From positions 1-36,437 of the forward strand of contig NZ_AYOT01000186.1 of assembly GCF_000500045.1 (NCBI RefSeq): a stretch of 36,437 bases of DNA, written 5' to 3'. Position numbers and translations under genes: made by a program. The number at the start of each line of letters is the position of its first letter. The first letter of the stretch is position 1. This DNA comes from Borrelia persica No12. Lineage in GTDB: Bacteria; Spirochaetota; Spirochaetia; Borreliales; Borreliaceae. Below the pieces are notes generated by a model. That model did not search any database. It saw only the letters and a program-made list of their open reading frames with translations, and was not told the DNA's origin. Below are positions 18,691-27,231 of the stretch, piece by piece.

Positions 18691-18705
18691 ACTAAAGATC
18701 AAACT
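18685..18705. repeat. 9-bp direct repeat overlapping the pbuG -35 element
   Basis: GATCAAACT occurs at 18685-18693 and again at 18697-18705, three bases apart, so one helical turn (12 bp) separates equivalent positions. The proximal copy overlaps the -35 hexamer. This geometry suits a tandem activator or repressor site; the regulator is unknown. Confidence 0.5.
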
Positions 18706-18856
18706 CAAAATACAATTATTAAATCTTAAATAATTATATACATTATGCTTTAACTAAGTATACTTAAAATCAATATTAATTACATTGCAAATACTAAAAT
18801 TAAATAAATGCAATAAATAAAATTACAGTTATATAAATTTAGACATCAAATGTTAT

Positions 18857-18906
18857 AACTATAAGCAACAATCGTTTGCAAAATTACCAATCATTGCTTA
18901 TAAGTT
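18857..18906. repeat. Inverted repeat with one bulge, downstream of the 255-aa lipoprotein
   Basis: AACTATAAGCAA (18857-18868) pairs with TTGCTTAT-A-AGTT (18894-18906) with a single bulged A, around a 25-base loop. It lies 72 bp after the lipoprotein stop codon and could end that transcript or act in the pbuG upstream region. No T tract follows. Confidence 0.4.
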
Positions 18907-18977
18907 CATATATATCAAAGATATAGTAAGGCTTTAAGAGTATTTACCCTTTAAAAAATTCATTTAATTAAGGGTTA

Positions 18978-19745
18978 TTATAATCCTGCCTTAATCCTGT
19001 TAACAATATTTTCCAACATACTTGCAAAACTTGCTACACTACCTTTAATTTCAAAATAAAACTCATTTCCATCTTTATGTTTACTCTCATAAGTAAATTT
19101 CTTTAAAGAATTGTCATACTTATCATATGTTTTATAAGACAATTTAGGCTTAGAATCAAAAGGACCTTCATTATAAAGAGCTAAAGTGAAATTGATACTA
19201 TCATTATTGCTGCTTGTATTTTTGAGAGCGTCTTTAAAAACACCAAGCTCTTTATAATTCAACATCACAAATTCATCCCCAATCAGGCTTCTCTTTAACA
19301 ATGACTTATCCAAATCAACAACAAAAGCAAATTTAACATCTAAAGAACCCAAACTGTCTTTCTTTAAAGATTCATTAAGTTCTTTTAAAGTCTTAATACC
19401 CGATTTTCCTACATGCTTTGAATTAACCAATACACTAACTTTTCCAATATGTGCCTCATTGCTTTTCCCTAAGCCAGTACTACTAGAATGTCTTACCTCC
19501 TGATAACCTCCAGGCAGTGGTGTAACTTGACTACTGGATGTAGATTTAGTTTGACTATCTACAAACTTAAATATCAACTCAAAATTAATAGGAAATTCTT
19601 CCACATAATAATATTTCTGACCCCCAAAATTCACCAAAGCATACTCTTGTATAAGCCCAGATGATGGTTTGATAAACTTATTATGATTACAACTAAACAT
19701 AACAAGCAAAGCAACAAAAAAAACATTTTTCATAATTCTCACCAT
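18978..19745 (-). CDS. Lipoprotein of unknown function, 255 aa
   Basis: The N-terminus MVRIMKN followed by a short hydrophobic core and MFS-C19 is a Borrelia-type lipoprotein signal. The mature part starts with a Lys-containing segment and has a Ser/Thr-rich stretch around residues 66-95. The remainder alternates hydrophobic and polar residues in a way that suggests beta structure rather than the helical fold of the lipoproteins further right. ATG at 19743-19745 has AAGGAGGT (minus strand, 19751-19758) five bases upstream, deciding this start over the Met at residue 5. It stands alone, with over 200 bp on each side. I do not recognise the family. Confidence 0.75.
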   Translation of the reverse strand: MVRIMKNVFFVALLVMFSCNHNKFIKPSSGLIQEYALVNFGGQKYYYVEEFPINFELIFKFVDSQTKSTSSSQVTPLPGGYQEVRHSSSTGLGKSNEAHIGKVSVLVNSKHVGKSGIKTLKELNESLKKDSLGSLDVKFAFVVDLDKSLLKRSLIGDEFVMLNYKELGVFKDALKNTSSNNDSINFTLALYNEGPFDSKPKLSYKTYDKYDNSLKKFTYESKHKDGNEFYFEIKGSVASFASMLENIVNRIKAGL

Positions 19746-19953
19746 AATTAACCTCCTTGTAAGCTAAACATCAAATCATATCAACAATATTAATACACAT
19801 TAATAAATTTTATACTTAAGCATAAACTTTTCCCCTTTAATGTAAAAAAATAAATCATATCTTAATATGACTTAGACAAACCTAAAAAAAAATTAATTGA
19901 AAATTTTTATAATCCCTAAAACAAAATTTAAATAGACCACCACTTAAAGACTA

Positions 19954-20235
19954 TTAATCCTTCTTAATAGCCCTACTCAGTTTTCTTGCAAAACGTGAAC
20001 TTAAACCATCAGTTTTCTCTTGAATTTGTTGACTTTTAATCTGGTTTTCTCTCTCCATATGCACCATCCAATCATCAAGATTTTTATCTTCACCATACTG
20101 CCTTTGGAACGCTTTAAATTCCCTATCTAACTGCATAGTAGTATAGTCAACTTGAGCAATAAATTCGTCAATATCCATATCAGAGGCTTTTAATTTTTTT
20201 TTCTTAGGAAACTTAATTTTTTTCATATTTTTCAT
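19954..20235 (-). CDS. Small lysine-rich protein of unknown function, 93 aa
   Basis: No signal peptide or membrane segment, so probably cytosolic. The first 15 residues are nearly half lysine, residues 20-75 are charged and predicted helical, and the tail RFARKLSRAIKKD is again basic. Such a profile suits nucleic-acid binding or a coiled helix, but no domain is recognised. A ribosome binding site AGAGGG lies about eight bases upstream of the ATG at 20233-20235; a second Met three codons in is possible. Neighbours on both sides are lipoproteins read in the same direction, with gaps too large to claim an operon. Confidence 0.6.
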   Translation of the reverse strand: MKNMKKIKFPKKKKLKASDMDIDEFIAQVDYTTMQLDREFKAFQRQYGEDKNLDDWMVHMERENQIKSQQIQEKTDGLSSRFARKLSRAIKKD

Positions 20236-20407
20236 ATAACAAACCCTCTAACAAGTAAGAATAAAATAAACAATCTAATCATTAATATATCATACATAAT
20301 TATACATATTAATCCAAACATATATAAATTATAAACTGATTTATATTTATAAAAAAACTTAAAACCGTATACTCAAGATATCCTTCTTTATTTCTAAAAA
20401 CTTAAAG

Positions 20408-21289
20408 CTACGGTACCACAATTTCAATAGAATTAATACTCTCTACAATAGATCTAATATCATCATGATCATTAAAATAAGCATTTATCATAAACGAATA
20501 ATCATCCAATGAAGGATCAATTTCTCCTTCAAGTCCACGCTTGACTTCTGTATATTCTACTCTTACTTCACCATCACTCTTAACTGCTACCTCTTCATCA
20601 CCCGAAGCATCAAGCTCTAAAACAAGTTCATTAGAAGATACAAATTCTCTTATTTTATTCAAATTGACACTCATTATATCAAGCATATTTCTAATTTCGT
20701 CTTCATCTAAAGTAAAAATCTTATATAACCTATCAACCTTATTAGCCAAAGCTTTCTCTAAAAATTCTAATGCCTCTTTTTGATTTTCAGTTAAATCAGT
20801 TTGAAATAGCATTCTATAAATTACTAATAAGCCTTTTTGCGATATCATTTTTGATAATAAATCACTATCTTGAGAAATTTTATCAGCAATAATTCGTTCA
20901 CTCACATAATCTATGCTACCCTGCATGGGAGAAAATGCATTATTTTGCAATAAATAATCGTCTAACTTTTCTACTTCTAAAACATTTTCTATGATAACTT
21001 GTTGTACAGTTTCAGATGCTTCAAAAACCTCTTCTTTAACTACTTCATCACTAACATTTTTATCACAAACATGCTTATTGTCCGTCTGCTCCTGAAGATC
21101 CTTAGAATATTGCCACACATCATCGTCTTTTTGAATCTTATCTTCGTCAGAATCATCACCATCTATGACCCTATCCAAATCATCCTCAGAAAATCGGCCA
21201 CTTAGATTATTTTTCTCGTCTACACTACAACTAGTAAAAGTAATGACCGAGCAAATAATAATAGTCATAAGATTTATCATTACACTCAT
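20408..21289 (-). CDS. Acidic lipoprotein of unknown function, about 293 aa
   Basis: From the ATG at 21287-21289 the protein starts with an uninterrupted hydrophobic segment and TFTS-C21, a lipobox. The n-region has no Lys or Arg, which is unusual. The mature protein is strikingly acidic (many Asp/Glu, for example DRVIDGDDSDEDK near residue 39), with a Gln/Glu-rich middle and helical C-terminal half ending at SIEIVVP. The frame opens three codons earlier at a TTG (21298), and neither start has a convincing ribosome binding site, so the true start is uncertain. I do not recognise the family. A highly acidic surface lipoprotein could bind cationic host ligands, but that is speculation. Confidence 0.7.
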   Translation of the reverse strand: MSVMINLMTIIICSVITFTSCSVDEKNNLSGRFSEDDLDRVIDGDDSDEDKIQKDDDVWQYSKDLQEQTDNKHVCDKNVSDEVVKEEVFEASETVQQVIIENVLEVEKLDDYLLQNNAFSPMQGSIDYVSERIIADKISQDSDLLSKMISQKGLLVIYRMLFQTDLTENQKEALEFLEKALANKVDRLYKIFTLDEDEIRNMLDIMSVNLNKIREFVSSNELVLELDASGDEEVAVKSDGEVRVEYTEVKRGLEGEIDPSLDDYSFMINAYFNDHDDIRSIVESINSIEIVVP

Positions 21290-21479
21290 AAATAACAAGT
21301 TTCTATTTTACTACAAAATTATAACTTTTAAAACATTAACTCCAATCAACTTAATTCGTCACCGGCATTAATAATATAACATTTAATACAAAACCCAATA
21401 AAATCCAATATAAAAATTGGCAATCTATAGTTTACTTATTACAGTAAAAAAAATAAAAAAATATATATATAATATTTCT

Positions 21480-22076
21480 TTAAAGCAAACCACAATTACT
21501 TAAAATATCTTTTGCAAAACAAGTCAATATCCCAAGCTCCTTAAGTTCCATAATTATCAATTCAGGAGAAGGAGAAATGCTTCGTGTAGCATCAACTATC
21601 AAATAAGTTTTAAATCCCAGATTATGAGCGTCAATTAGAGTTTCTTTTACACAAAAATCCAATGCCAAACCTGCTATAAACACCACATCAATTCCATTGG
21701 TTCTAAGATATTCCAAAAGACCTGTAGGTCTTTTTTTATTACAATCATCAAAAAATCCACTATAACTATCATAATTCTGATCCTGTCCTTTTAAAAAAAC
21801 AGCATTAATTTTTCGAACATCTAAATCTTCTGGGAATTCTGCTCCCCAAGTATTTTGCACACAATGCTTAGGCCAACCATTACAATTAGTTTCACTTAAA
21901 AAACTTATATGATTTTCAGAATGCCAATCTTTAGTCGCAATAACATAATTAAAACAATTTTGAAGTCTATTAATTAAAGGAACAATTTCTCTACCATTCG
22001 GAACAGCAAGTGCTCCCAACTCCAAAAAATCATTTTGAATGTCTACAAGCATTAATGCAGAATTATTAAAAGTCAA
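21480..22076 (-). CDS. pncA: Nicotinamidase
   Basis: This 198-residue isochorismatase-fold hydrolase turns nicotinamide into nicotinic acid for NAD salvage in the cytosol. The catalytic triad is intact: D12 in LVDIQNDF, K96 in FLKGQD and C142 in ALDFCVKET. Metal ligands fit D50 and H52 in TKDWHSENH plus H71 in PKHCVQ. Start is TTG at 22074-22076 with AAGAGGG six bases upstream; a -10-like TATACT lies at 22100-22105 (minus strand). In B. burgdorferi the homologue (BBE22 on lp25) is required for mammalian infection, which suggests a similar essential role here. It lies between lipoprotein genes with no metabolic neighbour and appears to be its own unit. Confidence 0.95.
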   Translation of the reverse strand: MTFNNSALMLVDIQNDFLELGALAVPNGREIVPLINRLQNCFNYVIATKDWHSENHISFLSETNCNGWPKHCVQNTWGAEFPEDLDVRKINAVFLKGQDQNYDSYSGFFDDCNKKRPTGLLEYLRTNGIDVVFIAGLALDFCVKETLIDAHNLGFKTYLIVDATRSISPSPELIIMELKELGILTCFAKDILSNCGLL

Positions 22077-22372
22077 ATAAAACCCTCTTCATTAAGATAA
22101 GTATACCACACAATTAAAATATAAGATTATTATTTAAATATATTGAAAAAAATATCCAATATAAAAAAGACATAGTTTTGATAATCAAACAAACAAATAG
22201 AATAATAATTTTATTTATTAAAAAAAAGTCACACTTATAATATATTTATGTGACTTGAAGAATTAAAATAAATTACAACTATTGTAGCTTTGAAACACTT
22301 ACTACTTTTAATATTTTATTTACAAATTAAACCAATCATTAAATACACATAAAACTATCCCGCAATCCAACA
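22077..22372. other. Intergenic region between the 377-aa lipoprotein and pncA
   Basis: These 296 bp hold the intrinsic terminator of the upstream lipoprotein gene (22220-22256) and the probable pncA promoter near 22100. Nothing else is seen. Confidence 0.5.
22220..22256 (-). terminator. Intrinsic terminator downstream of the 377-aa lipoprotein gene
   Basis: On the minus strand AAGTCACA (22249-22256) pairs perfectly with TGTGACTT (22226-22233) and runs straight into eight T residues (22220-22227). It is 116 bp after the stop codon of the gene at 22373. This is the best rho-independent terminator in the window and isolates pncA from the lipoprotein array. Confidence 0.7.
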
Positions 22373-23506
22373 TCACCAGTACACCTTATGATGCGCTTTA
22401 GATAATCTTTTCAAACGATAATCACTAAATATCACATCAAAATGAAAAATTGCTTTCTTCTTAGCTTCTACCACAATATCTATTGCTTTTTGAATCCCTG
22501 GATCTTTATTCATTCTATCAAAAACCTTATAAAAATCTTCTGCTTCAACTCCTCCCAAAACACCATTATCAAGCACTACATTTAATATATTATCAAAGAT
22601 ACAATCCGCAACCTTTCTTAATTTTTGAAAATATTCTTTAAGTTCCCTAATTAAATAGAATATCGATCTAAAATTTGTAATATTCTCAAGAATATACCTC
22701 CTATTATGCGAAAGCTGATCATCACCTTGAACCAAATCAAAATACTCATCAAACCCAACCATCATCTCTGCTACTCTATCTATCAAGATCTCAAAAGATC
22801 TACGCCAAAACAAATCATAAAAATATCCTGATTTTTGATAAGTATCAGCAATTTGCTCAGCTCCCAATAACAATGCATATACGGCATTTTCCCTATACCA
22901 AACAGCTCTACAAGCATACTCAATTGAATGTTTCAACGTAAAACGACTCTCGATTGAAGGTAAAACCTCAACGAATATTAATTTTGGAAGTCCGAATAAA
23001 TTAAGAGCCAAAACCCGATTTTCATCAAAATTGATTTTACCACTATCAAAATACTTCATTAACTCTTTACATTGTTCAAGAGCTTCTTTTATGGTACCTG
23101 GTTTCCTTTGTAGAGTGATCTCATTCCAAATATCTGTTTCAAAATCTATTGAATTTCTATAATTCTCTTCATAACCTCTTACCAAAGTCGGGACTTCTTG
23201 CTCAAAATCCACAGAACGCTTCTCCAAACCTGAAACTGCCTCAACACCTGCTTGCTCACTTGCCTCTCTTGCAGATTTTACACTTGCAACCCCAGAAATA
23301 TCTTCAAAAGCCTCCTTTAACTTAGAGACTAATTGCAACTCACCATTTTCCTTATCACCAACCAAAAATGGTAATCTTACACCTGCAAAATTTGAATTTA
23401 GACTATCTTTCTCTAACCTGCTTAAACCAATTCCCCGAAAACCTTTTTGATCACAACCAAAAAACAATGTGCATATTGTACCCAATACCATACACAACTT
23501 TAACAT
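22373..23506 (-). CDS. Array lipoprotein C, 377 aa
   Basis: Signal peptide with lipidation at C18 (FFG-C), then a variable charged linker to about residue 110. After that come four blocks shared by all intact lipoproteins of this array: NSIDFETDIW; NAVYALLLGAEQI; a YFQKLRKVADCIFDNILNVV segment; and DFYKVFDRMN followed by IQKAIDIV. The body is predicted all-helical. ATG at 23506 has AAGGAAAA four bases upstream and a near-consensus promoter close by. It is the last gene of the array, read toward the telomere and ended by a strong terminator. Family function is unknown; surface exposure is inferred from the lipobox and paralogue diversity. Confidence 0.85.
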   Translation of the reverse strand: MLKLCMVLGTICTLFFGCDQKGFRGIGLSRLEKDSLNSNFAGVRLPFLVGDKENGELQLVSKLKEAFEDISGVASVKSAREASEQAGVEAVSGLEKRSVDFEQEVPTLVRGYEENYRNSIDFETDIWNEITLQRKPGTIKEALEQCKELMKYFDSGKINFDENRVLALNLFGLPKLIFVEVLPSIESRFTLKHSIEYACRAVWYRENAVYALLLGAEQIADTYQKSGYFYDLFWRRSFEILIDRVAEMMVGFDEYFDLVQGDDQLSHNRRYILENITNFRSIFYLIRELKEYFQKLRKVADCIFDNILNVVLDNGVLGGVEAEDFYKVFDRMNKDPGIQKAIDIVVEAKKKAIFHFDVIFSDYRLKRLSKAHHKVYW

Positions 23507-23531
23507 CTAATTTTCCTTATTTTTATATTTC

Positions 23532-23560
23532 ATTATATTGTTTAAACAACTAAATATCAA
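23532..23560 (-). promoter_or_regulatory. Near-consensus promoter of array lipoprotein C
   Basis: On the minus strand TTGATA (23555-23560), a 17-bp spacer and TATAAT (23532-23537), with the start codon 25 bp downstream. This is the best sigma-70-type match in the window and suggests strong basal transcription. Confidence 0.7.
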
Positions 23561-23582
23561 ATATAAAATTCACTTAATATGA

Positions 23583-23985
23583 TTATTTAGCCACTAATTG
23601 ATGTATACCATAAATCAATTCTTCTGCTACAACTCCCCATGAAACATCATTATCAAGTACCACATTTATATATTATCAAAATACAACCTGCAACCCTTCT
23701 CAATTTTCTCACGTATTTCTCAACTAATTTATTTAAACGTGCAATAGACTCACTTTCTAATCCAGTTCTAAAAATATACTTATTACTATGCCAAGGTCTA
23801 TAAGCATCTTGCAAAAATTCAAAACGATGCTCAAACCCAAGTATCATCTCTCCTATTCTACCTATTAATACCTCAACGAATTTCTACAAAGAATACACAA
23901 ACGAGAGTACTAGTTTTTTAGAAAAATCGTAAATCTGCTTAGCTCCTAATACCAATGATACGTGCAACCAATTGCTTCTGTAGCT
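23583..23985 (-). pseudogene. Decayed array lipoprotein, C-terminal remnant
   Basis: Read on the minus strand, fragments align in order with the 377-aa neighbour: SLVLGAKQIYDF (against ALLLGAEQIADT), a TAG stop, KFVEVLIGRIGEMILGFEHRF (against the IDRVAEMMVGFDEYF region), KYVRKLRRVAGCI, then after frameshifts near 23680 NVVLDND and WGVVAEEL, ending at TAA 23583-23585. The signal peptide and first half are missing, and one internal stop plus at least one frameshift are visible. A 64-codon frame at 23653-23847 is part of this remnant, not a gene. The 23986-24177 stretch shows nothing recognisable. The upstream limit is approximate. Confidence 0.75.
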
Positions 23986-24177
23986 GTGGTTCTGAACTTG
24001 CCACTTCAACAACAGCCACAAAAGCTTCAAATTATTGGCTCAGAACATACTGAACCGTCTAATTCAACTTTTTTGAGTTTATTATTCACATTACAAAACA
24101 CTACATAATAAATAATAAAAGTATAAAAATTGATACAAAAGTTGTAAGAAAATTACTGGAAATCAACTTCCTACAAA

Positions 24178-25125
24178 TCAATTATCACCTTGACCCATTT
24201 GTGCCGCAAAAAAAGAGTCCATATACAATTTCTCAAAACTGTCACATACAGCGTCCTTAGATCCCACCATAACATTTATTGCCGTTTGAATTTTTTGATC
24301 ATTATTCATTTTATCAAAAATCTCATACAAATCTTCTGCTTCAAGTTTTTCTGGATCACAATTAAGCAATACCTGTAATATATTACCCAATACACGATCT
24401 GCAACCCTACTCAATTTTCTTAAATATATCTCAAGCTGCTCATTAAAAGCTATCAGATCTTGAACCTTTACAAGATTTTTAAAGTTCTCATAATCAATAG
24501 ACTGATAATATGCACGCTTACTAAAAGTTAAACGGGGATAAAGTCCACTTGTCATACTTGCCAATTTATTTATTAAATTAGCCATAGCATCTGAATAATG
24601 TTTTTTTTCTACTGGCGTTTTTAAATAGACATCATTCATCCTCTTAATCGAATATATCAATGCATACAAGTAATTTGGATCATAACGAAAAGTCGCATAA
24701 ACATCATCAGCATCATATTGCCCAACTTGAGACGGAACAGAACTTTTAGTAAATATAGATGAAGGTATTAGAGCAGGAAATCCGAATATTCCCTCTACAT
24801 CCAAAGTAAAAGGATTAATTGCCACAAAATTTTTTCCATAAAACTTAAAAGAATCTACCAGCTCATGAAAGTGTTTCAAAGCTTCTTCCTTTGTCTGTGA
24901 CTGTCTTGCCTTGAGACCTGTCAAAATACCTGTTTCAAGATCTATATCATTTCCATAATAACGGTCATACAATCTTTTAATCAAAACCGACGATCCTACA
25001 CCATTACCATCTGTTTCTAAACCATATTTTCCCGATTGATTTGTATAGACTGCTTCAGGACTCCCTTGCCTACAACTAAAAAGCAATATACAAATTACAT
25101 ATAATACCACATACACTCTTAACAT
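24178..25125 (-). CDS. Array lipoprotein D, 315 aa
   Basis: The start is the ATG at 25123-25125, because AAGGAGGA sits four bases before it. The frame opens seven codons further upstream, but those codons spell out the ribosome binding site. Signal peptide with LFS-C18. The linker is short, about 45 residues against about 90 in C. Then come the family blocks NDIDLETGIL, NYLYALIYSIKRM, YLRKLSRVADRVLGNIL and DLYEIFDKMNNDQKIQTAIN. The C-terminus is about 30 residues beyond the last block. ATGATAAAATAA, also found upstream of the A genes, precedes it at 25148-25159 (minus strand), giving a very short leader. Function unknown. Confidence 0.83.
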   Translation of the reverse strand: MLRVYVVLYVICILLFSCRQGSPEAVYTNQSGKYGLETDGNGVGSSVLIKRLYDRYYGNDIDLETGILTGLKARQSQTKEEALKHFHELVDSFKFYGKNFVAINPFTLDVEGIFGFPALIPSSIFTKSSVPSQVGQYDADDVYATFRYDPNYLYALIYSIKRMNDVYLKTPVEKKHYSDAMANLINKLASMTSGLYPRLTFSKRAYYQSIDYENFKNLVKVQDLIAFNEQLEIYLRKLSRVADRVLGNILQVLLNCDPEKLEAEDLYEIFDKMNNDQKIQTAINVMVGSKDAVCDSFEKLYMDSFFAAQMGQGDN

Positions 25126-25387
25126 TAATCCTCCTTTTTTTGACATGTTATTTTATCATTCAAATCACAAAACACCACCACCTATAAATAAAATATAAGT
25201 TTTACTATTACTATATTGACATATGCTTATATGCCCTTTAGTTTAATTACAATAAAAAAACACAAAACTAAATTACATTTAATCAATTTAATAAATATTT
25301 TAACACTTTTTATTAAAGTATTACTCGCTATCCAATCACCACTTAACTTACAAAAAAAATCAATTATTTAACTCCCACAGGCTTATC

Positions 25388-26494
25388 CTAAAAATCAAGA
25401 TCGTTCAATAGTGATTTAAAATATCTAACCAAAAAATCTTTATCCCTCTTTACAATATCAATTGCCTCAGTAATTTTTGTATCATTATTCATTTTATTAA
25501 AAAGAGAATAAAAATCTTGTGATGAATCTTTTTCTGTATCAATTCTTTCAAATACTCTCAATACATTACCCAATATACAATTTGAAACATTTTTTAATTT
25601 TTTCAAATATTTCTCAAAACGTAAATTAAAACCTATAATGAGTTTCATTGCTACAGAATCTCGAAACTTTCTCTCAAGAAGAATAGAACTTTTACTACCA
25701 GAAAAATATAACGAAACATCAAACCCATGCGTCATACTTGACACCTTCCGTAAAAAACTATTAATACCAGCTAAATAAACTCCTACATCTCCTTTTACTT
25801 TTCTCGCAGAATTTTGTATCTGATTCATTCCGTATAGAAACGCATACAAATAATTCTTACCTCTTTTAAAAGAAACTAAATAAATATCCCAAGGTTTATA
25901 AATACCCCAAGAAAAAGAACCACGAGATAAACTTAATACATTATCAGGTGTAAAAGAAGGAAATTTAGATCCATCCTCTCCAACTTCTGCACGATAATTC
26001 AAAGGATAATCAGATTTAAAACCTGTTAAAATAGAAAAAGACTCTTTTAGCCTAAAGAAGTGATCTACAACGCCTTCCCTATCTGTGAATGTTTCTGCCT
26101 CTAGATCTTTTAATATATCTTCCCCAAGATCTATTGTATTTTGATAACCAGGAACATTCGCACCTGCTGTTCCATCATCATCTTCTAAGTCCGTTGCTGG
26201 ATCCTTTTTTCCTGGACTTACAACTGGCAATGCACCACCCACATCTACAACTTCAGTCTCAAAACCTTCACCTGGACCTTTCACTACATGTGATGACACA
26301 ACAGTTTGCCCACCACCCTTCAAAACTGACGACCCAGCACCTCCAACATTACTACCAACACCCGACTTTGGAATATATCTTGGACCTAAATCACGATTAC
26401 CCAATTTGCTTAAATCAAGTCCCCCAACACCTTTTTGTCCACAACTAAGGAATAATATACACATTGCACATAATCCCATACACACTCTTATCAT
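25388..26494 (-). CDS. Array lipoprotein A1, 368 aa
   Basis: Signal peptide MIRVCMGLCAMCILFLS-C18 with four cysteines or methionines in the core, then a Gly/Val/Ser-rich linker of about 100 residues (SNVGGAGSSVLKGGGQ and so on). Family blocks follow: NTIDLGEDIL, NYLYAFLYGMNQI, YLKKLKNVSNCILGNVLRV and DFYSLFNKMNNDTKITEAIDIV. AAAGGAG lies six bases before ATG. The first 150 residues are almost identical to those of A2, while the central part (about 155-300) differs much more. It is the last gene of cassette unit I. Probably an outer-surface, helical lipoprotein; ligand unknown. Confidence 0.85.
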   Translation of the reverse strand: MIRVCMGLCAMCILFLSCGQKGVGGLDLSKLGNRDLGPRYIPKSGVGSNVGGAGSSVLKGGGQTVVSSHVVKGPGEGFETEVVDVGGALPVVSPGKKDPATDLEDDDGTAGANVPGYQNTIDLGEDILKDLEAETFTDREGVVDHFFRLKESFSILTGFKSDYPLNYRAEVGEDGSKFPSFTPDNVLSLSRGSFSWGIYKPWDIYLVSFKRGKNYLYAFLYGMNQIQNSARKVKGDVGVYLAGINSFLRKVSSMTHGFDVSLYFSGSKSSILLERKFRDSVAMKLIIGFNLRFEKYLKKLKNVSNCILGNVLRVFERIDTEKDSSQDFYSLFNKMNNDTKITEAIDIVKRDKDFLVRYFKSLLNDLDF

Positions 26495-26539
26495 TTTATT
26501 CTCCTTTCGTATTCTAATTACTTTTTATTAATATATATT

Positions 26540-26569
26540 ATTTTATCATCCAAGCAATAAAAACAACAA
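26540..26569 (-). promoter_or_regulatory. Shared-type promoter of A1
   Basis: Minus strand TTGTTG (26564-26569), 18-bp spacer and extended -10 TGATAAAAT (TAAAAT at 26540-26545). The same arrangement is kept upstream of A2 and, with changes, A3. Confidence 0.5.
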
Positions 26570-26623
26570 ATATACCTTATTTATTATTTATATCATTTAA
26601 TTTACAGAAACTTTTCTACTTAT

Positions 26624-27151
26624 TTACATACTTTTAACTTTAGAAATTTTAACTTTAGAAAGTAGTTCATCAAATTTTTTAAGTGTCTTAATATTATTAA
26701 ATATACAACGCGAAACCTTTCTCAATTTTTGCAAATAAATCTCAAACTATTGATTAAAATCCACAAGATCTTCCCTAGTTACATTGGTTTCAAACTTTTT
26801 CTTACTAACAAACTCATTAACACTACGACCGCTAAAGGTTACCTTCTCATAAATATCAAATGTCATGCTTGCCACTCTATTTAATAAATCACCAATAGCA
26901 CCCAAATAATCTTGCAAAGCACCTTTATGTGTATTCCTCATTCTTACACTGATATATGACCAAACAACCGTATTAAAATCTATTGTATTGCTATACTCCC
27001 TTTCATATTTTCTTACATTCAAACATTCCTCCCCAAGTTCACCTACCAAATTCGTTGCTGAAACTGCACTCTTAATCCCAGACACAACCTCAGGCTTTTT
27101 TGCTGGGATTAAACCTACTGCAGCTGTTGATTTTTTTATTAATTTCAACAA
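26624..27151 (-). pseudogene. Decayed B lipoprotein of unit I
   Basis: Aligned with the intact B gene at 30224-31486, this copy lacks the promoter, signal peptide and lipobox, and begins at LIKKSTAAVGLIPA. It has lost about 70 residues of linker (joining PEVVSGIKSAV to SATNLVGELGEE) and about 80 residues before DYLGAIGDLL, and has a nonsense codon TAG at 26747-26749 where B has CAG (FNQQFEIYL). Beyond the stop the frame continues in register through YLQKLRKVSRCIFNN and, after another deletion, to the native C-terminus SKVKISKVKSM and TAA at 26624. Without a signal sequence it cannot give a surface lipoprotein. Confidence 0.85.
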
Positions 27152-27231
27152 TTTTTATTCAAGTATTAATCGATATCCAATCACCACTTAACTTACAGAA
27201 GAATCAATTATTTAACTCCCGCAGACTTATC

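Larger units (their letters stand above)
18647..18977. other. Intergenic region upstream of pbuG; first unique DNA beyond the palindrome
   Basis: These 331 bp begin where the mirrored DNA visible in this window ends. They hold the pbuG promoter (18662-18690), a 9-bp direct repeat (18685-18705) and a 12-bp bulged inverted repeat (18857-18906), each listed separately. No ORF is credible. Confidence 0.55.
25388..27151 (-). repeat. Cassette unit I (decayed B gene then A1)
   Basis: First of three tandem B-A units read in the minus direction. Its A gene, its B remnant and the roughly 85-bp segment after the A stop codon (around 25313-25387) match units II and III, displaced by about 1.84 kb per step between units I and II. 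Unit boundaries are approximate. Confidence 0.7.

Noticed and set aside
18635-18705. Purine riboswitch upstream of pbuG
   Set aside because: The leader after the promoter is under 30 bases and none of the conserved junction sequences are seen; the regions upstream of guaA and adeC also lack them.
23653-23847. 64-aa hypothetical protein
   Set aside because: It is one in-frame stretch of a decayed array lipoprotein, without start signals.
26089-26448. 119-codon plus-strand frame rich in Leu and His, with a near-identical partner at 27936-28295
   Set aside because: It is the antisense of the conserved linker of A1/A2. It has no ribosome binding site, and the A frame explains the conservation.
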